A stretch of 64,000 nt of DNA from Pseudomonas haemolytica. Lineage in GTDB: Bacteria > Pseudomonadota > Gammaproteobacteria > Pseudomonadales > Pseudomonadaceae. The notes beneath the pieces are model-generated. The model did not search any database and had not been told where the DNA came from. It worked only from the letters and a program-made list of their open reading frames with translations. The stretch is from assembly GCF_009659625.1 (NCBI RefSeq), contig NZ_VOIW01000006.1, forward strand, positions 434,001 to 498,000, read 5' to 3'. Below, piece by piece: positions 50,357 to 59,083 of this stretch; the stretch's first letter is position 1, and each line of letters begins with the position of its first letter. The position numbers and the translations under genes were made by a program.

Positions 50357-52029
50357 ATATCGACACGTTGCTGATCGACCTGCCAACCGCAACCTTGCCT
50401 TGGCCTCTACCGGCCTTTACCGACCTGGGCGTGCATCAACAGGCGCCGGCCCGTTTGCTCGCGGTGCTCGAACGCCAGCGCCCGGTAGTGGTGGTGATGG
50501 GCGCCGAACAACTGGAACGCCTGCTGGATTTTCCCGCCCTGGCCTTGAGTGATCTGAGCCATCTGGAACAGGTGCTGTTCGTCAGCCCACGCCCCGGCGA
50601 CTGGCAACTGGCAGAGCGCGCTGCGGCACAACTCGATTGCCGCGTGCAGGGTTTTAGCGACGACGGGCGCGAGCTGGCCAGCGTCAAGCTTGAGCACCAG
50701 CGCTGGTGTGAGCGGGCCTTGGAGCATGCCTTGGTGAGTGCGGTCGCGCTGCATAGCCAGACCTTGTTTGCCGTGCCCCAGCCTTGCGCACCGGCAGCGG
50801 TGGACGATCACCTGGACGCGACCGAGGCCGCCATCGATCAGCAGTTCAGCGCCGCGCAACTGCACGACGCCGTAGAGTTGAACCAACGCTTGAGCCACGC
50901 CGCGCTGCTGTCGATGCTCAACGGCCTGGAGCACTGCGGCCTGCTGCCCGCGCCGCTTCACGACATGGCCCAAAGCCTCGCCAACGCCGGCATCGCCCCC
51001 GGCCACCGGCCCTTGATCGCGCGCTGGCTTGACGTGCTGCAAGCCCAGCAACTGCTACGCCGCCAAGGCGATTTCCTGCATACCAGCCTCGACGCCAGCG
51101 CCTGGAGCGACGCCAGCCTGGAAGGCATCTGGACACAACTGAGCCTGGACTGGGCGCGCAATACCGGCGGCAGCGCCACCCTCGACTATGCGCGGGACAA
51201 TGCTCGCCAGTTGCCGGCGCTGATGCGCGGTGACTGCGCGGCAGTGCACCTGCTGTTTCCCGAAGGCCGCACCGAACGTGCGGCGGCGTTGTACCGCGAA
51301 AGCCTCGCGGCGCAGTACCAGCATCGCGCAGTGGCCCACTGGGTCGGCGCCTGGGCAGCACGCCAGGCAACCGACGCACCGTTGCAGGTATTGGAAGTCG
51401 GCGCGGGCACCGGCTCTACCACCCAGGCGCTGTTGCCGGCCCTGGCAAATGTAGCGGTGGACTACCTGTGCACCGACGTGTCGCGTTACTTCAGTGAACA
51501 GGCCGCCGAGCGCCTGCGCGCCTGGCCATGGGTGCGCCACGGCGTATTCGACATCGACCGCCCCGCCCTGGCCCAGGGTTACCGTACCCAAAGCTGGGAC
51601 TTGATCGTTGCCGGTGGCGTGCTCAACGCCGCCCGCGACACCGAGCGTTCCCTCGCCACGCTGCTGGCCTTGCTCAAGCCGGGTGGCTGGCTGGTGTTCA
51701 GCGAACCGACCCAGGAGGAATTCTGGGTGATGGCGTCCCAGGCCTTCATGCTCAACCAGGCCAGTGATGAGCGTGCGCTGAGCAGCACCACCTTCCTCGA
51801 CCTCGACCAATGGCAAACCGCCCTGGCCCGCGCCGGGTTCCAGGGCAATCGCAGCCTGCCCGCCGCCGAACACCCGTTGGCGCGTCTTGGCCATCGCGTG
51901 TTCGTCGCTCAGGTGCCGAGCCTGCGCCTGAGCCGTGCCGCGTTGGCCGCCCACCTGGAACACCCCGACCTGCAGCTTGAATTGCTCGACCGTTTGCCCG
52001 ACCTGCCAATCGCCAAGGACTTGCCATGA
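50353..52029 (+). CDS. Free-standing methyltransferase derived from a stuffed A-MT domain
   Basis: About 558 residues from ATG 50353. The core (about 170-520) is an NRPS-type methyltransferase with intact SAM motif VLEVGAGTGSTTQALLP (about 345-360) and IVAGGVLNAARDTERSL. The flanks look like adenylation-domain relics: near 65-120, RPVVVVMGAEQLERLL then DLSHLEQVLFVSP resembles A4-A5. Before the MT, ALVSAVALHSQTLFAV matches the post-A8 segment GVDSAVSLLSGELLAF of NRPS-2. After it, HPLARLGHRVFVAQ and LELLDRLPDLPIAKDLP match HPLAALGMQVFAAR and the A10 region of NRPS-2. Motifs A1-A3 and A7 are gone, so it cannot adenylate. It probably methylates the carrier-bound chain or product in trans. Confidence 0.78.
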   Translation: MNIDTLLIDLPTATLPWPLPAFTDLGVHQQAPARLLAVLERQRPVVVVMGAEQLERLLDFPALALSDLSHLEQVLFVSPRPGDWQLAERAAAQLDCRVQGFSDDGRELASVKLEHQRWCERALEHALVSAVALHSQTLFAVPQPCAPAAVDDHLDATEAAIDQQFSAAQLHDAVELNQRLSHAALLSMLNGLEHCGLLPAPLHDMAQSLANAGIAPGHRPLIARWLDVLQAQQLLRRQGDFLHTSLDASAWSDASLEGIWTQLSLDWARNTGGSATLDYARDNARQLPALMRGDCAAVHLLFPEGRTERAAALYRESLAAQYQHRAVAHWVGAWAARQATDAPLQVLEVGAGTGSTTQALLPALANVAVDYLCTDVSRYFSEQAAERLRAWPWVRHGVFDIDRPALAQGYRTQSWDLIVAGGVLNAARDTERSLATLLALLKPGGWLVFSEPTQEEFWVMASQAFMLNQASDERALSSTTFLDLDQWQTALARAGFQGNRSLPAAEHPLARLGHRVFVAQVPSLRLSRAALAAHLEHPDLQLELLDRLPDLPIAKDLP

Positions 52030-53204
52030 ACCCGCTGGCCTACCCCTTCAACGCCTTCACCGACCTGGAGCTGGCCGAGCCTTACCGCCATGCCCAGCAA
52101 GCGCCGGGCCTGCTGCGTATCCAGATGCCCATCGGCGCGCCCGCCTGGCTCGCCACCCGTTATGACGATGTGCGCCTGGTACTGGGCGACCGGCGTTTCA
52201 GCCGCAGCGAAGCGTTTCGCCGCGACGACACCCCCCGGGCGTTCCCGCGGATTGCCGGTGGCATTGTGATGATGGATCCACCGCAACTGACGCGTATTCG
52301 CTCCCGCGCCGCCCAGGCGTTTACCCGGCGCCGCGTCGAAGCCTTGCGCCCCCATGCCCGGGCCTACGCCCATGAGCTGATCGACCGCATGCTCGCCGCC
52401 GGCCCGCCCGCCGACTTGGTCAATGACTACGCCCTGCCGCTGCCGCTGGCGTTGATCTGCGAGCTGCTGGGCGTGCCGCTGCAAGACCGTGAACGCTTCA
52501 AGGTGTGGAACGACTCGCTGCTGTCGACCCGCGCCGAAGACGCCGCCCTGACCCAGCAACACCTGGGCGAACTCGCCGCGTATATCAACGGCCTGGTTGC
52601 CGAGCGGCGCCGCCAGCCACAGGACGATTTCATGACCGCCCTGACCCAGGCCGATGAGAAAGGCGAGTGCCTGAGCGAAGAACACCTGCTGCTGTTGTGC
52701 ATCGCCATCCTCGTCGCTGGCTACGAAGGCAGCGCCTCGCAGATTCCCAACTTCATCCAGGTACTGCTGGACAACCCTGCGCAGTGGCAACAGCTCAAGG
52801 CCCATCCCGAGCAGATCCCCCAGGCGGTGGAAGAGCTGCTGCGCTATATCCCGCTGGCGTCGGCGGCGATGTTTGTGCATTACGCCCTGGACGACATCCA
52901 GGTCGGTGAAACCCTAGTGCGCCGGGGTGAAGCGGTGTTCGCCTCGATTGGTGCGGCCAACCACGATCCGGCGCGCTTTGCCGACCCGCAGACCCTCGAC
53001 TTGCAGCGCGATGCCAGCGGCCACTTTGGCTTCGGCCACGGCTTGCATCACTGCATCGGTTCGGCCCTGGCGCGGGTGGAATTACAAGAGGCGCTGCAAG
53101 CGCTGGTGGAGCGCCTGCCCAACCTGCAACGCTGCGGTGAGGTGCTGTGGAAAACCGCGACGTTCTTTCGCGGCGCCCATTGCCTGCCGGTGACTTGGTC
53201 ATGA
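52026..53204 (+). CDS. Cytochrome P450
   Basis: A 392-residue soluble bacterial P450, overlapping the previous stop. Heme-binding loop FGFGHGLHHCIG with thiolate Cys about 343; ExxR-type helix K segment in VEELLRYIP. The I-helix reads ILVAGYEGSASQI (about 228-240), where most P450s have AGxETT. The usual Thr after the acid is Gly, with Ser one further. It probably oxidises or couples the siderophore or a carrier-bound intermediate, perhaps desaturating a thiazoline or hydroxylating. Pyochelin and yersiniabactin operons have no P450. Ferredoxin partners are not encoded nearby. Confidence 0.92.
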   Translation: MNPLAYPFNAFTDLELAEPYRHAQQAPGLLRIQMPIGAPAWLATRYDDVRLVLGDRRFSRSEAFRRDDTPRAFPRIAGGIVMMDPPQLTRIRSRAAQAFTRRRVEALRPHARAYAHELIDRMLAAGPPADLVNDYALPLPLALICELLGVPLQDRERFKVWNDSLLSTRAEDAALTQQHLGELAAYINGLVAERRRQPQDDFMTALTQADEKGECLSEEHLLLLCIAILVAGYEGSASQIPNFIQVLLDNPAQWQQLKAHPEQIPQAVEELLRYIPLASAAMFVHYALDDIQVGETLVRRGEAVFASIGAANHDPARFADPQTLDLQRDASGHFGFGHGLHHCIGSALARVELQEALQALVERLPNLQRCGEVLWKTATFFRGAHCLPVTWS

Positions 53205-54346
53205 GTCGCGCCCCGGCACGCAAACGCGTGATCGTCGCCGGCACCGCCTTTGGCCGCATCTACCTGCAAGCCCTGGCCCGCGCCCATGAGCGCTATGAAC
53301 TGGTGGGCATCCTGTCGCGGGGCAATGCCTATTCCCAAGCCTGCGCCGACCACTATGGCGTGCCGCTGTTCGATGCGGTCGAGCACCTGCCCAAAACGGT
53401 GGATATTGCCTGCGTGGTGGTGCGTTCCGGCGCGACCGGTGGCGCCGGCAGTGAGCTGGCCCAGCAACTGTTGCGCCGTGGCATTCACGTATTGCAGGAA
53501 CACCCGGTGCACCACCGCGAAATCGCCGCGTGCATGCAGGCGGCACGCCAGGGCCAGGCGGCCTACGCGGTGAATACGCTGTACCCGAATATCCTCGCGA
53601 TCCGGCGTTTTCTCGCGGTGGCCGCGTACCTGCGCGAGCAACAGGGGCTGGCGTATATCGACGCGACCTGTAACAGCCAGGTGGCCTACCCCTTGCTGGA
53701 TATTCTCGGGCGGCTGGCCGGCGGTTTGCGGCCCTGGGCATTTGCGGCACCGGCCGCCAGTGTCGGTGCACAGCCGTTTACACGGTTGAACGCCAGCTTC
53801 AATGGCGTGCCGATCAGCCTGCGCGTGCAAAACCAGGTGCACCCCCAGGACCCGGACAACCACTCCTTCCTGCTGCATCGCCTTGAAGTCGGCTGTGAAG
53901 CCGGCGTGCTGAGCCTGTGCGACACCCATGGCCCGGTGCTGTGGAACCCACGCCTGCACGCGCCACGGGACAGCACCGACCGCTTGATCATGGCAGGCGA
54001 AGGCAGCGAGCGGCTGGCCGGGCCGAGCATGGTGGTGCTCGACCCGCAGATGCCCGCCAGCTATCACCAAGTCTTCAGCAAGCTCTGGCCCGACGCGGTC
54101 AGCGTCGCCCTCGACGCGCTGTGCGACGACATCGACGAACCGGTACGGCGCCTGCGCAGCGGCGTATGGGCCACCGAGGTGTCGATGGCCTGGCGCGAAA
54201 TGAACAGCCTGATCGGCATGCCCGAATTGATCGAGCCGCCGATCCCCCGAGCGCTGCCGCTGGCCGAACTGCACCGCCGCGCCGACGCCGTGCACCCCCC
54301 CTGCGCTGACCCCAGCGCGCAACTGTTGGGAGCCCTGCCCTTGTGA
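53201..54346 (+). CDS. Thiazolinyl imide reductase (Irp3/PchG/PchK family)
   Basis: About 381 residues from ATG 53201 (overlap with the P450 stop). It is close to Irp3: KRVIVAGTAFGRIYLQAL (Rossmann), VDIACVVVRSGATGGAGSELA and IHVLQEHPVHHREI correspond to the same blocks in Irp3, and the HPQDPDNHSFLLHRL segment is also conserved. It uses NADPH to reduce a thiazoline to a thiazolidine while the chain is on the synthetase. It marks at least one reduced ring in the product, as in pyochelin and yersiniabactin. Its position between P450 and VOC genes is unusual but the coupling is tight. Confidence 0.93.
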   Translation: MSRAPARKRVIVAGTAFGRIYLQALARAHERYELVGILSRGNAYSQACADHYGVPLFDAVEHLPKTVDIACVVVRSGATGGAGSELAQQLLRRGIHVLQEHPVHHREIAACMQAARQGQAAYAVNTLYPNILAIRRFLAVAAYLREQQGLAYIDATCNSQVAYPLLDILGRLAGGLRPWAFAAPAASVGAQPFTRLNASFNGVPISLRVQNQVHPQDPDNHSFLLHRLEVGCEAGVLSLCDTHGPVLWNPRLHAPRDSTDRLIMAGEGSERLAGPSMVVLDPQMPASYHQVFSKLWPDAVSVALDALCDDIDEPVRRLRSGVWATEVSMAWREMNSLIGMPELIEPPIPRALPLAELHRRADAVHPPCADPSAQLLGALPL

Positions 54347-55062
54347 ACACTGCCCAATCCCGTTCTGCCTGCAGCCATGTGCTGCTGTGGGTGCGCGACC
54401 TGCACCAGGCCGTGGCGAACTTTCGTGCTGCCGGCTTCGAAGTCACTTACGCCACCGCCGAGGTCCGCGCCCAACACGCGCATATCTGGTTCAGCCACGG
54501 GCCGATCATCGAGTTGCTCACCACACCGCGCCACGCCTGGCTGTTCAAGTGGCCCATCGACTGCCTGGCCGGGCGTGGCGCCGGGCGGCGCATGTTGCGC
54601 TGGGCCGCCCACGGCGAAGGCTTTTGTGACCTGGCCTTGCTCTGCGACGACCAGCACCTGGCGCCGCGCCTCAAGGGCCTGGCGGCCTGCGGTGTGGCGA
54701 TGGGCCGGATGGTGAAGTGGCAACGCACCTGCGTGGACGGCAGCCAGACGCGCTTTCGGTTCGTGTACCCGCGCCATGCGCGCCTGCCGTTCCTGGTCAC
54801 GCCCTACACCCCTTCCCAGCACCCGGCGCGGCTGATCCACCCCAACGGCGCGACCGGGCTGGCGGCGATTCATCTGGGCGTCAGCCCCGCCGACCGCACC
54901 GCCCTCAACCTGCTGGCAGGCGACGACCCCATGTTGCACCTGCAACCGGCTGAATTTACCGGCGTACAGGCGGTGCAAATCGCCGGCCTGGCGCAACCGC
55001 TGACATTGCACGGCGCTCAGTTGCTGAACTGCCCGACCGCCGAAGGAGACTCCCATGCTTGA
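54343..55062 (+). CDS. VOC-superfamily (glyoxalase-like) protein
   Basis: 239 residues from GTG 54343 (GTGA overlap). The N-terminal betaalphabetabetabeta unit starts CSHVLLWVRDLHQAVANFRAAGF, like glyoxalase-like domain proteins, with candidate metal ligands His (CSHVLLWV) and Glu (GPIIELLTTP). A second, weaker unit lies around GLAAIHLGVSP, with a histidine in a similar position. It could be a metal-dependent dioxygenase, isomerase or resistance protein. No close siderophore homologue is known to me, so this is another candidate for unusual tailoring or for protecting the cell from the product. It ends with an AAGGAG site that drives the next gene. Confidence 0.75.
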   Translation: MNTAQSRSACSHVLLWVRDLHQAVANFRAAGFEVTYATAEVRAQHAHIWFSHGPIIELLTTPRHAWLFKWPIDCLAGRGAGRRMLRWAAHGEGFCDLALLCDDQHLAPRLKGLAACGVAMGRMVKWQRTCVDGSQTRFRFVYPRHARLPFLVTPYTPSQHPARLIHPNGATGLAAIHLGVSPADRTALNLLAGDDPMLHLQPAEFTGVQAVQIAGLAQPLTLHGAQLLNCPTAEGDSHA

Positions 55063-56653
55063 TGGATGCACTGACTGGCCCGAAGATTTTATCCGCCGCT
55101 ACCGCGAGCAAGGCTATTGGCAAGGCGTGCCCCTGGGCCAACTGCTGCGCGAACAAGCCCGACGCACACCGCAGCAGGAAGCCCTGGTGGATGGCAATCG
55201 GCGCTGGAGCTACGCCGAACTGGACCAACACGCCGACCGACTGGCCGCCGGCCTTGCCGAGCGCGGGCTGGTTGCCGGCCAGCGGGTGCTGGTGCAGTTA
55301 CCGAATATCGCCGAGTTTTTCAGCCTGACCTTCGCCCTGCTGCGCCTGGGCGTGATCCCGGTGTTCGCGCTGCCGGCCCATCGCGAACATGAATTGGTCC
55401 ACCTGGGGCACCTGAGCCAGGCGGTGGCCTATGTGATTGTCGATCAGCACCTGGGCTTCGATTACCGGCCGCTGGCGCGCACCTTGCGTGAGCAAGTGCC
55501 GAGCCTGCAACAGGTGTGGGTGGTGGGTGCGGCCGAGGAGTTCGTGGCCCTGGCCGATTGCGTCGCCGCGCCCCGCGACTTCCCCGCGCCGGACGCACGG
55601 GACGTGGCGGTGCTGCTGTTGTCCGGCGGCACCACCGGCCTGCCCAAGCTGATCCCGCGCACCCATGACGACTACGCGTGCAACGCGCGGCTGGCGGCCC
55701 AGGCCTGCGGGTTCGACGGCCACACCCGTTACCTGGCGGCGTTGCCGGTGGCGCACAACTTTCCGTTGGCCTCACCCGGCGCACTCGGGGTATTCAGTGT
55801 CGGTGCCACCGTGGTTTTGGCGCCGGAGCCAAGCCCGGACACCGCCTTCGAACTGATCGAACGCGAACGCATCACCCACACCGCCTTGATCCCGCCCCTG
55901 GTGTTGCTGTGGCTGGAAGTGGCGCAATGGTCCGACAATGACCTCAGCAGTTTGCAATGGCTGCAAGTCGGCGGTGCGCGCCTCAAGGCCGAGATCGCCG
56001 CACGCATCCGCCCGGCCCTGGGCTGTGGCCTGCAACAGGTGTACGGCATGGCCGAAGGGTTGCTGTGCTTCACGCCGCTGGACGCCCCCCAGGAGCGTAT
56101 CTTCCAGACCCAGGGCCTGCCCCTGACGGCCGCCGATGAGATCCGTATCGTCGACGCCGATGATGTGCCGGTGGCGCCCGGTGACGTAGGTGAGTTGCTG
56201 GTGCGCGGGCCCTACACCATCCGCGGCTACTACAACGCCGCCGAGCACAACCAGCGGGCGTTTACCGCCGACGGCTTTTACCGCAGCGGCGACCTGGTAC
56301 GGCGCCTGCCCGAGGGGCATTTGATTGTCGAGGGGCGCAGCAAGGATGTGATCAACCGCGGCGGCGAGAAGATTCCGGTGGAGGAAATCGAGAACCTGCT
56401 GCTCGGCCATCCGCTGATCCGCGATGTGGCGCTGGTGGCCCTGGCCGACGAGTTGCTGGGGGAACGCAGTTGCGCCTGCGTACTGGCCCACGGTGCGCCA
56501 TTGGACCTGGCGTCGATCAACGCCTGGCTGCGCGAACGTGGGCTGGCAGCCTACAAGTTGCCGGACCGCTTGCAGGTGCTGCGCGAGTTTCCGCTGACGC
56601 GCCTGGGCAAGGTCAACCGCAAGGCCCTGGCCGAACAGGTATTGGCATTATGA
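55055..56653 (+). CDS. pchD: Salicyl-AMP ligase (PchD/YbtE family)
   Basis: A 532-residue stand-alone aryl-acid adenylating enzyme. It has DVAVLLLSGGTTGLPKLIPRTHDDY (P-loop), the aryl-binding PVAHNFPLASPG, VYGMAEG (A5), YRSGDLVRR (A7), and VKxRG-type hinge in RSKDVINRGGEKIPVEEIE, with the catalytic Lys in LGKVNRKAL. It activates salicylate from PchAB and loads it on the ArCP of NRPS-1. Active-site residues do not by themselves separate salicylate from 2,3-dihydroxybenzoate. The presence of PchB and absence of entA/entB homologues decides for salicylate. The start overlaps the VOC stop by eight bases, with AAGGAG upstream. Confidence 0.92.
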   Translation: MLDGCTDWPEDFIRRYREQGYWQGVPLGQLLREQARRTPQQEALVDGNRRWSYAELDQHADRLAAGLAERGLVAGQRVLVQLPNIAEFFSLTFALLRLGVIPVFALPAHREHELVHLGHLSQAVAYVIVDQHLGFDYRPLARTLREQVPSLQQVWVVGAAEEFVALADCVAAPRDFPAPDARDVAVLLLSGGTTGLPKLIPRTHDDYACNARLAAQACGFDGHTRYLAALPVAHNFPLASPGALGVFSVGATVVLAPEPSPDTAFELIERERITHTALIPPLVLLWLEVAQWSDNDLSSLQWLQVGGARLKAEIAARIRPALGCGLQQVYGMAEGLLCFTPLDAPQERIFQTQGLPLTAADEIRIVDADDVPVAPGDVGELLVRGPYTIRGYYNAAEHNQRAFTADGFYRSGDLVRRLPEGHLIVEGRSKDVINRGGEKIPVEEIENLLLGHPLIRDVALVALADELLGERSCACVLAHGAPLDLASINAWLRERGLAAYKLPDRLQVLREFPLTRLGKVNRKALAEQVLAL

Positions 56654-57399
56654 GCCCATGGCTGCGCGTGTTGCGTGAGGGCCAACAGCCCCGCGCACGC
56701 CTGGTGTGCCTGCCCCATGCCGGTGGCAGCGCGAGTTTTTTCCGCCCGTGGCTGGCGCACCTGCCGGGGGATATCGACCTGCTGGCGGTGCAGTATCCCG
56801 GCCGTGAAGAGCGCTTCAACGAAGCCCATGTGCCCTGCCTGGCGACCCTGGCTGAGCACATTACCCAAGCGCTGCTGGCCTTGCCGGCGCGGCCCTTGTT
56901 GCTGTTCGGTCACAGCATGGGGGCAGCACTTGCCTATGCCGTGGGCGTGCAACTTGAAGCCGTCGGCAGGGGGGCCGCCCACGTATTTGTCTCGGCCCAC
57001 GCGCCACCGCACCGGCAACCGCCCAGCGACCTGCACCGCCAGGACGACGCCACGCTGATCGCCGACATCCTGCGCCAGGACGCCCAGGCCGCCAGCCTGT
57101 GGGCCAACCCGCAGTTGCGTGCGTTGTTCCTGCCCACGTTGCGCAGCGACTATCAGGCCATCGAGACCTGGCGCCCCGCCGAACTTAAGCGCCTGACAGC
57201 GCCGATTGATGTGCTGCTGGGCCGAGAGGATACGGAGGTCAGCCTTGAGCAAGCCTGCGCGTGGGCCGACTTGAGCCATCACGCCACGGATATCCGCCTG
57301 TTCCAAGGCGATCATTTTTATCTCAAGCAACAGCCGCGCCCGGTGATCGATCACCTGCTGCAACGCGTTGCCAACCTGCCTCAGGAAGCCCTGCTATGA
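56650..57399 (+). CDS. Type II (editing) thioesterase, PchC/YbtT-like
   Basis: About 249 residues from ATG 56650 (ATGA overlap). An alpha/beta hydrolase of the GrsT group: LVCLPHAGGSASFFRPW at the N-terminus, nucleophile elbow FGHSMGAALAYA with Ser, Asp in IDVLLGREDTEVS and His in FQGDHFYLKQQ. It clears misprimed or stalled chains from the carrier domains of the synthetases. Unlike the release domain of NRPS-2, it has the usual Ser nucleophile. Confidence 0.92.
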   Translation: MSPWLRVLREGQQPRARLVCLPHAGGSASFFRPWLAHLPGDIDLLAVQYPGREERFNEAHVPCLATLAEHITQALLALPARPLLLFGHSMGAALAYAVGVQLEAVGRGAAHVFVSAHAPPHRQPPSDLHRQDDATLIADILRQDAQAASLWANPQLRALFLPTLRSDYQAIETWRPAELKRLTAPIDVLLGREDTEVSLEQACAWADLSHHATDIRLFQGDHFYLKQQPRPVIDHLLQRVANLPQEALL

Positions 57400-57704
57400 A
57401 AACCCCGCAAGCGTGCACAGGCCTGGCAGACATCCGCCACGCGATCGACAGCCTCGACCAGCAGATCATCGACGCCCTCGGCCTGCGCATGCAGTACGTC
57501 AAGGCCGCCTCCGCATTCAAGCCCGACCAGGCCAGCATCGCCGCCCCGGAGCGCGTCGCGGCGATGCTGCCCCAACGCCGACAATGGGCGCAGGACGTCG
57601 GGCTGGATGGGGAGTTTATCGAGAGCCTGTTCAACCAGATCATCCACTGGTACATCGCCGAGCAGACCGCGTTCTGGCTGCAGAAAAAGAGCAAGGCAGT
57701 ATGA
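57396..57704 (+). CDS. pchB: Isochorismate pyruvate lyase
   Basis: About 102 residues from ATG 57396, the usual PchB length. The sequence is very close to P. aeruginosa PchB: start MKTPQACTGLADIRHAID, central APERVAAMLPQRRQWA, end QIIHWYIAEQ. It is an intertwined AroQ-fold dimer that removes pyruvate from isochorismate to give salicylate. It overlaps both the thioesterase stop and the pchA start by four bases. Confidence 0.96.
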   Translation: MKTPQACTGLADIRHAIDSLDQQIIDALGLRMQYVKAASAFKPDQASIAAPERVAAMLPQRRQWAQDVGLDGEFIESLFNQIIHWYIAEQTAFWLQKKSKAV

Positions 57705-59083
57705 ACGCTGCCGACTTGCTCAGTGTGTTCCAGGCTGCGCATCAACGGGCGGTGGCGTACCAGCGACCAGTGATTGCCGTGAGCGCGTACCCCGCGCCGA
57801 CGCTGGAGCCTCTGGCACTGTATCAAGCCCATCGGCAGGGTTTCTTCTGGTGCGCGCACTCGCCGGACCTGAGCCTGTTCGGCCTGGGCTGCGCCTGGCA
57901 GATCGATGCCACCGGGCCGCGGCGCATGGCCGAGGTGGATCGCCAATGGTTTGCGCTGTGCGCCGATGCGCTGGTGAAGGGGCCCTACCCGCCCTTACTG
58001 TTGGGCGGCATGCGCTTCGATGAGCAGCAACCCTGTGCGCCCCATTGGGCGCCATTTGCCGACGCCAGTTTCCACCTCGCCCACTGGTTGCTCAGCGAGG
58101 ACGCCACAGGGCGCTGGCTGCGCTGCCAGCGCGTGATCGAGCCGGGCAGCGATCCTGGTGCATTGGTGCGCGACAGCCTGGCCGCCTATGAGCATCTGCT
58201 CAACCCGGGCATCTACGTCGCGCATACACCCACTGTAGTGAAGCGCACCGCACTGCCCCCACTCGAATGGCAGGCCAAGGTCAAGACCGCGCTGCACGCC
58301 ATTGCCCAGGGTGACTTGAACAAGGTGGTGCTGGCGCGGCATATCGACCACCACTTGAATGCAGCCCTCGACACCGGCGCGGTAATGGGCCGTTTGCACG
58401 CCCGGCGCAACGCTTCGCACCTGTTCGCCATCCACCGTGGCGAGCAGTGCTTCATGGGCGCCACGCCGGAACGGCTGCTCAGTTGTGACGCGGGCCGCCT
58501 GACCACCCACGCCCTGGCGGGCAGCACGCGTCGCGGGCTCAAGCCGCAAGAAGACCAGGCGCTGGGGGAACGCTTATTGGCAGACCCGAAGGAGCAGCAC
58601 GAACATCAACTGGTGGTGCAAACCATCACCGAGGCCCTGCACGGCAAGGTCAGCGACCTGCAGGCCGCGCCACGACCCGGCCTGCTCAAACTCGCCACTG
58701 TGCAGCACTTGAGCACGCCCATCACCGCCCGGCTCAATGCCGGCAAGCGTTTGCTTGATGGCATCCAGGCGCTGCACCCCACGCCCGCCGTCGGTGGCCT
58801 GCCCAGGGCGCCGGCCTTGGCATTCATCCGTGAACATGAAGGGTTTGACCGCGGCTGGTATGCAGCACCCGTGGGTTGGCTGGACGCCAATGGCAATGGC
58901 GATTTCCTCGTGGCCCTGCGCTCGGCGCTGATCACCCCGAGGCATTGCCATGCGTTTGCCGGCTGCGGGATTGTCGAGGGTTCGCTGCCGGCTAACGAGT
59001 ACGAGGAGACTCAGATCAAGCTGGCAAGCATGCAGCAGGCGTTGTTGCTGGCCTGCATGGCTGATACTGAAGCGACGACCTGA
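57701..59083 (+). CDS. pchA: Isochorismate synthase
   Basis: About 460 residues from ATG 57701, similar to PchA (about 476). A chorismate-utilising enzyme with KVKTALHAIAQGDLNKVVLAR, FMGATPERLL, ALAGSTRRGLKPQED, HEHQLVVQTI with metal Glu/His positions, LSTPITARL, and the C-terminal FAGCGIVEGSLPANEYEET block with two metal-binding Glu. It isomerises chorismate to isochorismate for PchB. It is the last gene of the 14-gene operon; a REPIN follows 178 bases later. Confidence 0.95.
   Translation: MNAADLLSVFQAAHQRAVAYQRPVIAVSAYPAPTLEPLALYQAHRQGFFWCAHSPDLSLFGLGCAWQIDATGPRRMAEVDRQWFALCADALVKGPYPPLLLGGMRFDEQQPCAPHWAPFADASFHLAHWLLSEDATGRWLRCQRVIEPGSDPGALVRDSLAAYEHLLNPGIYVAHTPTVVKRTALPPLEWQAKVKTALHAIAQGDLNKVVLARHIDHHLNAALDTGAVMGRLHARRNASHLFAIHRGEQCFMGATPERLLSCDAGRLTTHALAGSTRRGLKPQEDQALGERLLADPKEQHEHQLVVQTITEALHGKVSDLQAAPRPGLLKLATVQHLSTPITARLNAGKRLLDGIQALHPTPAVGGLPRAPALAFIREHEGFDRGWYAAPVGWLDANGNGDFLVALRSALITPRHCHAFAGCGIVEGSLPANEYEETQIKLASMQQALLLACMADTEATT

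Noticed and set aside
50353..52029. A complete, functional adenylation domain in the 558-residue protein
   Set aside because: The P-loop (A3) and A7 motifs and the catalytic A10 lysine context are missing; only flanking remnants around the MT core are visible.
32848..59083. Assignment as yersiniabactin, pyochelin or pseudomonine
   Set aside because: There is no PKS module (yersiniabactin), there is one module too many for pyochelin, and there is no histidine decarboxylase or histamine-related gene (pseudomonine).
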